Source of the DNA: Paenalcaligenes sp050487225
GTDB taxonomy: Bacteria; Pseudomonadota; Gammaproteobacteria; Burkholderiales; Burkholderiaceae_B
Assembly: GCF_050487225.1 (NCBI RefSeq)
Contig: NZ_JBKQGY010000001.1
Location: 930,001-994,000 of the forward strand
Direction of reading: 5' to 3'
DNA: 64,000 nucleotides
Positions 23,183 to 32,608 of this stretch are shown piece after piece; the first letter of the stretch is position 1; the number at the start of each line of letters is the position of its first letter. The translations under genes were made by a program, and so were the position numbers. The notes under the pieces were generated by a model that was not told the DNA's origin, did not search any database, and was given only the letters and a program-made list of their open reading frames with translations.

Positions 23183-24433
23183 TTACTGGTTACGTAATAA
23201 GGCCTCTGTACTGACACCCACGCTATGGCGCACTCGGCATGACAACACGAACGCAAACAGTACGCCTAGCGTTAAGGCACTCAGCATGGCTACGTGACCA
23301 AAGTGATCTAAGATCACACCGGCCATAATAGGGACCGCCATACGTGCGAGGGTAAAAATGGTTGATTGCAAGCCATAGTCAGAGGCATTGCGTTGACGAC
23401 GCGTGAAAAACATCGTCAGCCCAAATAGCAGCGCTGACACCGCCCCCATACTGGCAGCAATACTCAATGCAATCACCACCAGCCATGTAGTCCCCCACTC
23501 TGCCCATACGGCTGCCGTCAACAGTGATAAGGACAACAGCGCGGCCAACAGATAAATAGGAATGGCGCGTGCAGCCCCCAAGAACGAGGCCAGACGCCCC
23601 CCTAGCAAACTAAATACGGCTCCGGTGATACCACCCGCTATCCCTACTGTCCACGCCACATCTTCTAACGGCATGTTTTGATCCAGCATCAAGGGCTTTA
23701 AGTAAAACCACACTGCGCCGATAAATGGAAAGCTAGTCAGAAGTAGGCTAGTCCATTGTTTAGCGCCCTCTTGCCCAAAAAAACTGGCCCAATCAGCCAC
23801 GAAGCCTGTAGGTGCGTGTGTCGTTGGCTCGCTCTGCAATCCGGCTTTGGAGCGTAAAAATGCAAAGGGTATGCACCCTAGTAGCAGCGCCACACCCATC
23901 ATGACAAACGGTGCTTGCCACCCCCACTTAGCCTGTACCAGCACCATCACACCCGCCCCGATGATAGCGCCCAAAAACAAGGCAGCCGACCGTATGCTGC
24001 CTGCTCGTAACTGTTCAGCGCGAGGTAAGTACTGAACCGCCAACGCATTCAATGGAATATCCATCCAAGTCGCCACAATACTGATGCCAAAGGTTAATGC
24101 GAACAGGGACACACGGTCATTAATCAGGTTGGCCTTGCCTATACCCACGTACAACACCAACAGCAAGACGGCCATCACCCATAGCCAATTCACAAAATGT
24201 GCAGTACCTAGTCGTACTCGTTGCACAGGCATAGCCAGCAACAACTTAAAAATAGCTGGCAATGCGGCCAACTGGAACAACCCTATTTCAGTGCCAGACC
24301 AACCATGCTGACGCATCACTAATGGCATGCCCAACAGTAAATAAATACTGGGTACAGCCAATACCAAATTCATCCAACCAAACAGTAGCTGTGCGCCCCA
24401 CATTCTCCACGCTGTCATTGTTCCTACCCTCAT
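23183..24433 (-). CDS. MFS transporter, RhtX/FptX-like
   Basis: The 416-residue MFS protein has 12 segments. Its features resemble the AmpG/RhtX/FptX/YbtX group, which carries siderophores or their precursors across the inner membrane: a MFS core with ATWMDIPLNALAVQYLPRAEQLRAGSIRSAALFLGAIIGAG and a conserved DYGLQSTIF. The first ATG overlaps the methyltransferase stop (ATGA); a second ATG 15 nt later has AGGA 5 nt upstream, so the true start may be 24418. The gene is the second of a two-gene operon with the methyltransferase, opposite an AraC-type regulator and a TonB-dependent receptor. Context therefore supports ferric chelate or metallophore import. Confidence 0.8.
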   Translation of the reverse strand: MRVGTMTAWRMWGAQLLFGWMNLVLAVPSIYLLLGMPLVMRQHGWSGTEIGLFQLAALPAIFKLLLAMPVQRVRLGTAHFVNWLWVMAVLLLVLYVGIGKANLINDRVSLFALTFGISIVATWMDIPLNALAVQYLPRAEQLRAGSIRSAALFLGAIIGAGVMVLVQAKWGWQAPFVMMGVALLLGCIPFAFLRSKAGLQSEPTTHAPTGFVADWASFFGQEGAKQWTSLLLTSFPFIGAVWFYLKPLMLDQNMPLEDVAWTVGIAGGITGAVFSLLGGRLASFLGAARAIPIYLLAALLSLSLLTAAVWAEWGTTWLVVIALSIAASMGAVSALLFGLTMFFTRRQRNASDYGLQSTIFTLARMAVPIMAGVILDHFGHVAMLSALTLGVLFAFVLSCRVRHSVGVSTEALLRNQ

Positions 24434-25488
24434 TCCTTACGTGCAATCACAGCCGCTACCGGTGCGACAGGAAAGCGCACGGCGTCGTACTGCTGTATTT
24501 GTGTAAATCCCACCTGTTGCAACTTCTGAGCTAATTGCCCCTCTGGCCAAACCTGTCGGCCTTGCATACGCATATGCAAGTAGTAATGCAATACAGCGGT
24601 AGCCTTATGCGCTTCTGCAGGCACTTCGGCATGGCAACACACCAGCACACCACCAGAACGTAAAGCCTGATACAAGCGCTGTAGTACCGCCTCAATATCT
24701 GGCACAAAATGCAAAACCGACGAACACCAGATAATGTCATAATCCGCCCCAAACTCATCCGTGAGTAAATCACCCGCCATAGTGTGTACGCGGCGCTCTA
24801 GGCCTGCAGCCTCAATGCGTTGCTGCGCCACCTCTGCTGCTTCGGGATATTCAAATACCACGGCCTGCAACTCGGGTTGCTGCTGCGCTAAAGCAATGGC
24901 GACCAAACCAGGGCCACCGCCCAAATCCAATAAGCGTTGCGCTTTCTCATACTCCGGCAAGCCTGCCACTAACTCACACGCCACCTCTGTGGTCACGGCG
25001 AGTTGTTCTTGTGCAATTTGTAGGCGTGCGGCCTCTGCCCACCCTTTTTGTACTCGTTCTGGCTCGGGCACATCCACGACTCCTGTTGTGAGCAAGCCCT
25101 CTAGCTGTGTACCCACACGTCGCAAAATCGTGTGTCTAAATAACAAAGCATCCCCGCAATACAACGGTGATGCGGCATTGAGATAACGTCTACTGTCTGG
25201 CGTATTCCGGTATAACCTGACAGCGCCACCTTGACACTCCACCAGCCCTAAACCACTCAATAGCTCCAGGAAATAATCCGTATTGGTGGCATCGAACCCC
25301 AAGCGCAGGGCCAACTCTGCTGCTGACAGCCATTGATCTAGCTGTGTAAATACACCGTGCTGCAATGCCAGTTGCAAGGCATCAGCACTCAATCCTGCCA
25401 ATTGCATATCCCAACAGGGCTGTAAGGCATGTGGTTTCACCAATGACTCTATAGAAACGGCTGGTTCTGTTGCGTGGTACGACATCAT
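24430..25488 (-). CDS. SAM-dependent O-methyltransferase-like protein
   Basis: The 352-residue protein has the two-domain layout of plant-type/HIOMT O-methyltransferases. An N-terminal winged-helix dimerisation domain (about 20-110, WLSAAELALRLGFDATNTDYFLELLSGLGLVE) precedes a Rossmann domain with SAM motif I DLGGGPGLVAIALA, an acidic VFEYPEA for ribose binding, and DIIWCSSVLHF. The catalytic His of HIOMT-type enzymes is not obvious, so the acceptor is uncertain. AGAGG lies 6 nt before the ATG. The gene overlaps the MFS gene and is divergent from the AraC regulator across 139 bp carrying a Fur-like dyad. Methylating an imported or internal chelator is a plausible role, but it is only inferred. 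Confidence 0.8.
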   Translation of the reverse strand: MMSYHATEPAVSIESLVKPHALQPCWDMQLAGLSADALQLALQHGVFTQLDQWLSAAELALRLGFDATNTDYFLELLSGLGLVECQGGAVRLYRNTPDSRRYLNAASPLYCGDALLFRHTILRRVGTQLEGLLTTGVVDVPEPERVQKGWAEAARLQIAQEQLAVTTEVACELVAGLPEYEKAQRLLDLGGGPGLVAIALAQQQPELQAVVFEYPEAAEVAQQRIEAAGLERRVHTMAGDLLTDEFGADYDIIWCSSVLHFVPDIEAVLQRLYQALRSGGVLVCCHAEVPAEAHKATAVLHYYLHMRMQGRQVWPEGQLAQKLQQVGFTQIQQYDAVRFPVAPVAAVIARKE

Positions 25489-25554
25489 TTCTTACCTCTA
25501 CTCGTTGCTTTTCAATCGCTATCGCTACATCAGAGAGAAATGATATACACTAAA

Positions 25555-25569
25555 TGAGAATAATTCACA
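25555..25569. promoter_or_regulatory. Fur-like box between methyltransferase and AraC genes
   Basis: TGAGAATAATTCACA fits the 7-1-7 Fur pattern with 11 of 14 positions and is itself nearly palindromic. It lies 67 nt before the methyltransferase start and 58 nt before the araC-type start. Confidence 0.55.
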
Positions 25570-25627
25570 TTAAGATCTATGCAAAACGTAGAGATTCATA
25601 TGCGAGACGTTATGACTAGGGGAAATC

Positions 25628-26605
25628 ATGAGTACGCGTAAACAGGGCTATCGTTTAACCACTGAGGAGCCCAGATCTAGGCATGTACTTCAGGATGGCA
25701 GAGTACGGCTGCAACTGCCTGATGAGTTAGGCCATTGTTACGCTGACTCAGTAGAGCTAGAACCCGGTTTTTCATTGGGACGACTGCACTACCACCCTAG
25801 CTTTTCTCTGGTAGAAGAAAGCCAAGGCCCGCATGCAGGCCGTGTCATGGTCATTACCGTAGGCTTACAAGGGGAGTCCGCTTATCAGGGAGAACGCACC
25901 CCCGACCTACTGTTCAAAGCCGGCCACACCACGGTGACAGCCTTTCACTCACTACGCGGTGAGCGCCACTATCAAGAAGATCAGTCTGTATCACAGCTAC
26001 GTTTAATCATCAGTGAATCCGCGTTACATAAATATGTGGGTTCAGAACGAGCAACTCAACTCTTGGATTGTGCCGGCCTACATAGACTCTCTTTCCATAG
26101 CAGCAGCCAAGCCACCATGGCACATGCCGCTGCGTTGACTCGCTATATGCAGCCCAGCAATCACGACCAACCACTGCATACACAAAAACTGAATCTGCAT
26201 ATTCATGCTCTCAGCCTACTCGCTGAGCAATTCAATCGCCTTACCCCTCCTACTCCCCAACCCGCTGCACCGCTCTCGGTAGAAGACATACAACGAGTAG
26301 AACGCGCACGCGACCTGCTCAGTTCGCAGTTGGATCAAGCCATTACTGTCGAATACTTAGCCACAACCGTGGGGATCAACGAGCACAAACTCAAAGAGGG
26401 TTTTCGTTATTTGTATGACAACACGCCCATAGGCTTGCTACTCGAACTACGTATGCGCAAGGCTTATACCCTACTGGAATCGGGCCTACAGGTTGCTCAA
26501 ACGGCTTGGCAAGTGGGCTACAAATACCCCAACAACTTCTCCGTTGCCTTCACTCGGTATTTTGGTCGATCTCCTAAATCTATTTTTGGCAATAAACGCC
26601 TATAG
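25628..26605 (+). CDS. AraC family regulator, PchR-like
   Basis: The 325-residue regulator has an N-terminal ligand domain of about 210 residues and a C-terminal AraC DNA-binding domain with two helix-turn-helix units. ITVEYLATTVGINEHKLKEGFRYLYDNTPIGLLLELRMRKAYTLLESG resembles the LxxxxGxNxxKLKxGFRxxFG signature of PchR/YbtA-type siderophore regulators. VAQTAWQVGYKYPNNFSVAFTRYFGRSPKSI is the second unit. Such proteins sense the imported ferric siderophore and activate the receptor and transport genes. GGGGAA precedes the ATG. It is flanked by the methyltransferase-MFS operon and the TonB-dependent receptor, which are probably its targets. Confidence 0.87.
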   Translation: MSTRKQGYRLTTEEPRSRHVLQDGRVRLQLPDELGHCYADSVELEPGFSLGRLHYHPSFSLVEESQGPHAGRVMVITVGLQGESAYQGERTPDLLFKAGHTTVTAFHSLRGERHYQEDQSVSQLRLIISESALHKYVGSERATQLLDCAGLHRLSFHSSSQATMAHAAALTRYMQPSNHDQPLHTQKLNLHIHALSLLAEQFNRLTPPTPQPAAPLSVEDIQRVERARDLLSSQLDQAITVEYLATTVGINEHKLKEGFRYLYDNTPIGLLLELRMRKAYTLLESGLQVAQTAWQVGYKYPNNFSVAFTRYFGRSPKSIFGNKRL

Positions 26606-26750
26606 CAGCGCATTTATCTAGGCGACTACGCGTGACTAACCTCCCTCATCTACACCGCTCGCGCACCTAAAATCGTAGCGTGTCACACCGCATTGACAGC
26701 CTCGTTATGCGGCAGCATAGAAATTGCTCCGTCACGCATACAAATCTAAG

Positions 26751-26781
26751 TGATAACTATTCTTATTGATAAGCATAATAT
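26751..26781. promoter_or_regulatory. Tandem Fur-like sites upstream of the large TonB receptor
   Basis: Two adjacent 15-mers, TGATAACTATTCTTA (26751-26765) and TGATAAGCATAATAT (26767-26781), each match the 7-1-7 Fur pattern at 10-11 of 14 positions. They stand about 120-150 nt before the start codon of the receptor gene, in the AT-rich promoter region. Confidence 0.55.
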
Positions 26782-26898
26782 CCCGGTGCCAAGCAGCATC
26801 GATGGGTATAACCCTCACCTTGCCTGGTCACCACATCAAAAAGCGCCCTCTAGGCGCACGGGGATTTTTGTTTAACACACGGGGCTGGGGTTCGTTTT

Positions 26899-29800
26899 AT
26901 GTACGCCGTTTCATCACCATTAGAAAAAAAACACACGCTTAAACCGCTGGTATACGCCATGATTTTGGCCTTTTGTGCAGGGCACTCGCAGGCACAACCA
27001 GTAGGGATTCCGGGTAGCGCATCTAGCAGTACAGACCGTACATCAAAACTGCAAACCATTACGGTTAAAGGCAATCAGGAAACGCCTGATGAGGTAGGAA
27101 AATCAGATGTGTACGCCAAAGACATCTCTAATGTGTATGCGGGTAAAGACGAAATAGAACTGTACAAAGGCAGCTCAGCGGGCGATTTATTCAAAGGTTT
27201 AAACGGTGTCTATGCGGGTGATTCGCGCAATAGCGGTGCATTAGACCCGAACATTCGCGGTATCCAAGGTGAAGGCCGTATCCCCTTAACCGTAGATGGG
27301 ACAGAACAAGCCACCTCTGTTTGGTTAGGGCCAGCGGGCGTGGCCAACCGCAACTATGTTGATCCCAATATGATCAGCAGTATTTTGGTGGAAAAAGGCG
27401 TGTCCGGTAGCACGGGCCCCGTTGGTATGGGGGGTACGGTACAAATCCGCACACTGCAGGTGGACGATATCATCAAACATGGCGAGAGTTTTGGGATTGA
27501 GCTGAAAGCAGAGACAGCCACGAACTCCACCAAACCCAATGAGCGCTCTTTTGGGGTATTTGGTAAAGACTATAGGGATATACCGGGTGCTGTGTTTGAT
27601 AAGGGCGGTACCAATGGCGTGATTTTGCCTAGTGATATTGCTCAGGCTCGATTACCTAAAGAGGGAGATGGTGGGAAAAAACTCAATCTGGAAGACCACT
27701 CTTACCGCCTTGCCATTGCTAATAAAAGTGAGCACCTAGACGTACTGGCCGCCTACAGTTACAGAACCCGCGGCAATTACTTTAGCGGTAAAAATAATAG
27801 TGCAAAATACGAACATGACACGTGGCAAGAACAAGCCAAGCAAGACAACCACCCGTCGTATACTTTCCCTAGGGTGAGTTACATTGCCAAATATTATCAG
27901 CCCGGTGATGAGGTATTAAACACATCTAGCGAACTGGAAACCACGCTACTCAAAGGTACGTTGCGGCTACCTCATGATCAAACCATCGACATGGGTTATA
28001 TGCACAGTAACCACAAATTTGGGGAAAACGTACCGTGGAATGTGGTTTGGGCTGTGCATGCTTTAGATGGTTATGGCGAGAAAACCATCGCCCAAAATGA
28101 AAACCCTTATAGCAGAGTTAAACAAGACACGTGGAACCTGAATTACGCGTGGAACCCTGAGGGAAACCCCTACATTAACTTCAAAGCCGGCGTCTGGCTC
28201 ACCCAAAGTGATAGTGCACGACATCAGAATGGTGATGTTATTTTTGGCACCCAGGGGGATGGCTGGAATGGCCGAGATCACAACTGGGATGACTATACCG
28301 ACTGCCACATAAACGGTAGAGATGTGCCTATGTGCGCCAATGTACCTAACACGCCACCAGACAAAGCCCCTAACGAAGATGGCCGTTACAACATCACTGC
28401 GCGCGCCTTACAAATTACCGACCACCGCCGTACCGGCTTTAACCTCAGCAATGCCATGACCTTACATCCCACCTTGGATTTGAGTGTGTCGGCAGATTTC
28501 ACCAAAGAGAAATTGAAACAGCGCGACGCTTCAGAAGATCTGAAGCATTTAACTGAGCTCACCTGGGGAATTAATCACATGGGTCCACGATCGGGGACAC
28601 GCCAACAATGGAATTTTGGCTTTAACTTCGATTGGCGCCCTACTGACTGGCTACAAGTCAATGCAGGAGCCAGATATAGCGACTATTGGTCTTACGACGA
28701 CAAACTGGCCGACATGCGTAGTCAACAGCATAAGGACTGGGCCGTCTCGACTGCACTCAAAGGATATCACTACAGAATCCAACGTCTAATGACAGATCAA
28801 GAGGTCGATGCCTATAACAATGAAATTATCGAAAATTTACCCACTAGATATGAGCGCTATAAAGAAGACTGGCAAATTATGTATGACTTCGACCCAAGCT
28901 TTGTGGATGGCCCACTTAAGTCACCAGAAGAGCTCCTAGCATATAGTCTTGAGGTTGGAAAAATCAACGGATACCGCTACACCGAAGAAAGCGTCTATGT
29001 GCCCTCTGGTGACAACCATAGAGGTTATGCCGCCAACAACCCTTTTACTAACGGTGAAATAGACTCCACCGAACAAGTCACTAACGCCCAAGGCCAAGAA
29101 GGCACTGTCAACAAATACATCCCCGTCACAAGCGGCGGCGATCGCAAACCAGTGTACCAAGACGAGTCCGAAATCAAGGACAAATGGGAAAAACCCAAAA
29201 AACAAAAAGACCACGCTTGGGTACCGCATATTGGGCTAACCGCTTTCATTACCGACGATATACGCGTTTACGCCCGCTATAACGAATTTGTGCGCTTCCC
29301 CAGCCTGTTTGAATCCTCACTAGCAATGGCGGGCAGCAATAAACGTTCTACGGGTGTGGCCGGCAACCCTGAACACGCTTACAACTGGGAAATAGGCTAT
29401 GTGCATGATTTATCTAGCTACTTCCCTAGTTTGGAATATGCCGACCTGAAAGTTAACTACTTCCACAATCGCATCAAAAACTACATAGATAGGGATTGGG
29501 ATTTCAATATTACGCAATTTGCCGAAAAAACCATGTCAGGGCTTGAGTTACAAGCGCGTATAGATACTGGCAAGTATTTTGCCAACTTTGGGGGCACCTA
29601 TCGCATCAAACAACAACTGTGCGACCACGATTACGCCCAAACCTTCACTCCTATTCCTGGTTTTTCTACAGGAAGAGAGATGCCTGATTGCGTGGATGGC
29701 GGCTTCCCTCGTACTTTTGCTCGAACCAGCTTACAACCTAAATACTCGCTAAACCTCGATGTTGGGGCTCGTTTACTCAATGAAGACCTATTAATAGGGG

Positions 29801-30054
29801 CTAGGGCCGTGTACCACAGTGAAGCCAAAAACAGGGACGAAACTGCCATGAACTCGTGGGGCTTTAATAAAAGCAACTACTGGAACCCCATTTTGGTCTT
29901 TGATGCCTACGCCAGCTACCAAATTCACGAAAACCTGAATGTAGACGTTGCCGTGAGCAACATCACCAACCAGTACTACCTAGACCCTATGGCGCGCACC
30001 GCCCTGCCCGCCCCAGGTCGCACCATACGTATGGGGTTAACCGCTCGTTTCTAG
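26899..30054 (+). CDS. Large TonB-dependent outer-membrane receptor
   Basis: The 1051-residue precursor has a signal peptide ending near HSQAQ, then a TonB-box-like TITVKG, a plug domain (LFKGLNGVYAGDSRNSGALDPNIRGIQGEGRIPLTVDGTEQ) and a long beta-barrel that ends with the aromatic APGRTIRMGLTARF. Most receptors are 650-800 residues. Extra length is in the barrel, where a loop at about 590-780 is rich in Asp, Glu, Lys and Tyr. The plug signature resembles the Neisseria Tdf-type receptors of poorly known substrate rather than typical catecholate or hydroxamate receptors; that likeness is from memory and was not verified. Location next to a PchR-like regulator and Fur-like sites suggests a ferric or other metal chelate or heme ligand. 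A terminator follows. Confidence 0.88.
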   Translation: MYAVSSPLEKKHTLKPLVYAMILAFCAGHSQAQPVGIPGSASSSTDRTSKLQTITVKGNQETPDEVGKSDVYAKDISNVYAGKDEIELYKGSSAGDLFKGLNGVYAGDSRNSGALDPNIRGIQGEGRIPLTVDGTEQATSVWLGPAGVANRNYVDPNMISSILVEKGVSGSTGPVGMGGTVQIRTLQVDDIIKHGESFGIELKAETATNSTKPNERSFGVFGKDYRDIPGAVFDKGGTNGVILPSDIAQARLPKEGDGGKKLNLEDHSYRLAIANKSEHLDVLAAYSYRTRGNYFSGKNNSAKYEHDTWQEQAKQDNHPSYTFPRVSYIAKYYQPGDEVLNTSSELETTLLKGTLRLPHDQTIDMGYMHSNHKFGENVPWNVVWAVHALDGYGEKTIAQNENPYSRVKQDTWNLNYAWNPEGNPYINFKAGVWLTQSDSARHQNGDVIFGTQGDGWNGRDHNWDDYTDCHINGRDVPMCANVPNTPPDKAPNEDGRYNITARALQITDHRRTGFNLSNAMTLHPTLDLSVSADFTKEKLKQRDASEDLKHLTELTWGINHMGPRSGTRQQWNFGFNFDWRPTDWLQVNAGARYSDYWSYDDKLADMRSQQHKDWAVSTALKGYHYRIQRLMTDQEVDAYNNEIIENLPTRYERYKEDWQIMYDFDPSFVDGPLKSPEELLAYSLEVGKINGYRYTEESVYVPSGDNHRGYAANNPFTNGEIDSTEQVTNAQGQEGTVNKYIPVTSGGDRKPVYQDESEIKDKWEKPKKQKDHAWVPHIGLTAFITDDIRVYARYNEFVRFPSLFESSLAMAGSNKRSTGVAGNPEHAYNWEIGYVHDLSSYFPSLEYADLKVNYFHNRIKNYIDRDWDFNITQFAEKTMSGLELQARIDTGKYFANFGGTYRIKQQLCDHDYAQTFTPIPGFSTGREMPDCVDGGFPRTFARTSLQPKYSLNLDVGARLLNEDLLIGARAVYHSEAKNRDETAMNSWGFNKSNYWNPILVFDAYASYQIHENLNVDVAVSNITNQYYLDPMARTALPAPGRTIRMGLTARF

Positions 30055-30080
30055 ATGCATAGAGTAAGTGTGTGACGTTA

Positions 30081-30110
30081 GGCCGCTCTTAACACAGCGG
30101 CCTTTTTTTT
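30081..30110 (+). terminator. Terminator of the TonB receptor gene
   Basis: GGCCGCT and AGCGGCC form a 7-bp stem with an 8-nt loop followed by eight T. It lies between the receptor gene and the convergent MocR gene. Confidence 0.92.
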
Positions 30111-31599
30111 ACGGCTTTAACGCCTGCAACACATGCGCCAATTTTTTAACCCCCACCTCCATCTCTCCCGGAGTATGCGCAGCAAAGCCCATTAAAAATC
30201 CGGCTTTATGCTTGGTTGAGGCGTGTAAAGCCGTTAATCCCAACAGATCTATACCCGCGCGTTTGGCGGTCTCAACGGCAACTGCTTCAGGAATATTTTG
30301 CGTCAGTATGCACGGCATCTGCATGCCTCCTTTAGGCACACGAGGCTCTAGGAAGTCAGTCAGATACGTACGCACTAACCGCTCTAGCACATCTCGCCGC
30401 TCAGCATAGACTGCACGCATGGTACGTATGTGCGCGCCGAAATGCCCACCCTCTATAAAACGCGCCAGCGTTAGCTGTGGCAAGGGTGCGCTATGCCCAT
30501 CCAATAAGGTACGTGCGACAGTCATCGGGGCCACCAACTGCGACGGCAGCACCATATACCCTATGCGTAGCCCTGGGAATAACGACTTGCTGAATGTGCC
30601 TATGTAAATGGTGCGTTCATGTGGATCTAACCCTTGCACGCAAGCGGTAGGTTTGCTCGCGTAGTGAAACTCACTGTCGTAATCGTCTTCGATAATCCAT
30701 GCCTGTTCACGCTGCGCCCACTCGATAATGGCCAAGCGCCTTTCTAGTGCCAAAGTCGCTCCCGTAGGAAACTGATGCGATGGCGTTAGAAACACGGCTT
30801 TGGCAGCAACTTCCGCTTGGGCTGCCTGCAGTTGCTCTACTTTCATCCCATCCGCATCCAAGGGCACAGGTACGCACTGCAACCCTGCCGCATCAAAGGC
30901 TTTACGCGCCCCGTGATACACGGGGTCTTCCACAAAAATTCGGTCTCCGGCATCCAACAATACAGTGGCACATAGTGTTAGAGCTTGCTGCGAGCTGGTC
31001 AGCACCAACACACGATCTGGCGTAGCGTGTGCGCCGCGCTCTAAATTGACGTAGTCCGCAATGGCACGGCGCAATGACTCTACACCCTGAGGCTCGCTGT
31101 GCAACAAGGCTTGGGTACCATATTCTTTAATTTCTAAACGCTGCAAACGCTCCCACGTATGCAAGGGGAAATTACGCGTTTCCGGCACGCCAGGCGCAAA
31201 GGCCCGAGGCGCCACAAAGTCTCGCAAACCACCGCTGCTAAACATCGCACTACCACGTTGGCTTAAGCGTAAGGCCGGTTTGGGTGCACTGGAGCGCCTG
31301 ACTAAACCCCGCCCAGGTAAGCGCTGTACCTGCTCAGAGATAAAGGTACCACTGCCTACGCGCCGCTCTATAAACCCTTCGGTATGCAGTTGGCTGTAGG
31401 CCTCTTCTACGGTCCCTCGCGATACACCTAAGGATTTTGCTAAGGCGCGTGAGGCTGGCAACGGGTGCCCTGCTTTCAATGCGCCATCCAAAATGAGCTG
31501 CCTTACGGCCAAGCGTATGCGCACATGCAGCGGCAAGGCTTCATGCACCGGATCATTCATCCACACTTTGACTGACTCTAGTTGGGCATGCTTAAACAA
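30109..31599 (-). CDS. pdxR: MocR family regulator, PdxR-like (GntR HTH fused to aminotransferase domain)
   Basis: About 496 residues: a GntR winged helix-turn-helix (LPLHVRIRLAVRQLILDGALKAGHPLPASRALAKSLGVSRGTVEEAYSQLHTEGFIERRVGSGTFI, about 22-87) is followed by a class I aminotransferase domain with the PLP lysine at K338 in TFSKSLFPGLRIGY. MocR proteins of this type sense PLP or an amino acid and regulate a divergent operon. The start is unsettled: a TTG (31599) with AAGG 11 nt upstream, or an ATG at 31560 without a good site. The target is most probably the yggS-pdxY-trpBA-glyA operon across the 175-bp gap, where TGG-containing repeats lie. Confidence 0.85.
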   Translation of the reverse strand: MFKHAQLESVKVWMNDPVHEALPLHVRIRLAVRQLILDGALKAGHPLPASRALAKSLGVSRGTVEEAYSQLHTEGFIERRVGSGTFISEQVQRLPGRGLVRRSSAPKPALRLSQRGSAMFSSGGLRDFVAPRAFAPGVPETRNFPLHTWERLQRLEIKEYGTQALLHSEPQGVESLRRAIADYVNLERGAHATPDRVLVLTSSQQALTLCATVLLDAGDRIFVEDPVYHGARKAFDAAGLQCVPVPLDADGMKVEQLQAAQAEVAAKAVFLTPSHQFPTGATLALERRLAIIEWAQREQAWIIEDDYDSEFHYASKPTACVQGLDPHERTIYIGTFSKSLFPGLRIGYMVLPSQLVAPMTVARTLLDGHSAPLPQLTLARFIEGGHFGAHIRTMRAVYAERRDVLERLVRTYLTDFLEPRVPKGGMQMPCILTQNIPEAVAVETAKRAGIDLLGLTALHASTKHKAGFLMGFAAHTPGEMEVGVKKLAHVLQALKP

Positions 31600-31645
31600 T
31601 GGTCTATATACCTTAAAAAAAGTGGCTATGAATACTGGGCCATTT
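31600..31645. promoter_or_regulatory. TGG direct repeats in the PdxR-like/yggS divergent region
   Basis: TGGTCTATAT (31600), TGGCTATGAA (31623) and TGGGCCATTT (31636) are similar 10-mers in the same orientation between the MocR gene and yggS. MocR regulators commonly bind direct repeats of this sort. The AATGGTCTA core also occurs in the benE inverted repeat (2814-2822), so it may be a shared motif. Assignment is tentative. Confidence 0.35.
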
Positions 31646-31774
31646 ACGATGTATAAAACAGTTAGGTCTTTGTCGCAATGCCATGTTTCTAGCCAGCCAC
31701 ACCTAGACCAATTCTTTGCTCTCTATCGTCTGCGCACGGTAGCTGTTTCATCCTTGATCAAAAAGGGGTAAGTA

Positions 31775-32608
31775 ATGTCGGAAGCTATAGGCACTCAAAC
31801 CCGCCACGACAAACACGGGCTATATCCTCAAGCTACTTCGGTAGATGATTTCAAACACAACATTGCCGCGGTACAAGCCCGCATTGCCGCCGCCTGCCAT
31901 CGCGTAGGACGCGACCCCGCCAGCGTGCGCTTGTTGCCCGTTAGCAAAACCAAACCAGAGTCCAGCTTGCGCCTGGCCCATGCGGCTGGTTGTACGCTCT
32001 TAGGCGAAAACAAAGTGCAAGAGGCCTACCGTAAATGGGAGGCCATGCAAGACCTCACCGATTTGCACTGGTCTGTGATTGGGCACTTACAAACCAACAA
32101 AGCCAAGTTAGTGGCTAAATTTGCCAGTGAGTTTCAAGCCCTAGATAGCTTACGTGTGGCCGAAGCCTTAGACCGCCGCTTGCAAGCCGAAGGCCGATCT
32201 TTGGATGTGTTTGTACAGGTCAATACCTCGGGCGAAGCCAGTAAATACGGTTTAGAGCCTGAAAATGTGCAAGCTTTTGTAGAGCAACTTCCGGCTTTTT
32301 CAGCGCTACGGGTACGTGGTTTGATGACCTTGGCGTTGTTTTCTGCCGAGGCCGAACGGGTACGCCAATGCTTTATCTTGCTACGTAACTTGCGTGACCA
32401 GCTACGACAAACCGCCCCCGCTGGCATCAGCATGGACGAGCTTTCTATGGGGATGTCAGGCGACTTTGAAATTGCCATCGAAGAAGGCGCAACCGTGGTG
32501 CGTGTAGGCCAAGCTATTTTTGGTGCCAGACCCTTACCAGATAGTTACTACTGGCCTACTGCTGGTGCCAGCGATACCGATGATGCCCCGCCGCAGGAGT
32601 TGCCATGA
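31775..32608 (+). CDS. yggS: PLP homeostasis protein of the YggS family
   Basis: The 277-residue cytosolic protein is an alanine-racemase-like barrel that binds PLP without catalysis (YggS/PLPBP, PF01168). K58 in LLPVSKTKP is the PLP lysine; LLGENKVQEAYRKWE, HWSVIGHLQTNKAK, VNTSGEASKYGL and LSMGMSGDFEIAIEEGATVVRVGQAIFG are all family hallmarks. An N-terminal extension of about 22 residues and a tail of about 20 residues make it longer than the usual 230-240. AAGGGG lies 6 nt before the ATG. It leads the operon and overlaps pdxY by 4 bp, which fits a joint role in PLP balance. Confidence 0.92.
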   Translation: MSEAIGTQTRHDKHGLYPQATSVDDFKHNIAAVQARIAAACHRVGRDPASVRLLPVSKTKPESSLRLAHAAGCTLLGENKVQEAYRKWEAMQDLTDLHWSVIGHLQTNKAKLVAKFASEFQALDSLRVAEALDRRLQAEGRSLDVFVQVNTSGEASKYGLEPENVQAFVEQLPAFSALRVRGLMTLALFSAEAERVRQCFILLRNLRDQLRQTAPAGISMDELSMGMSGDFEIAIEEGATVVRVGQAIFGARPLPDSYYWPTAGASDTDDAPPQELP

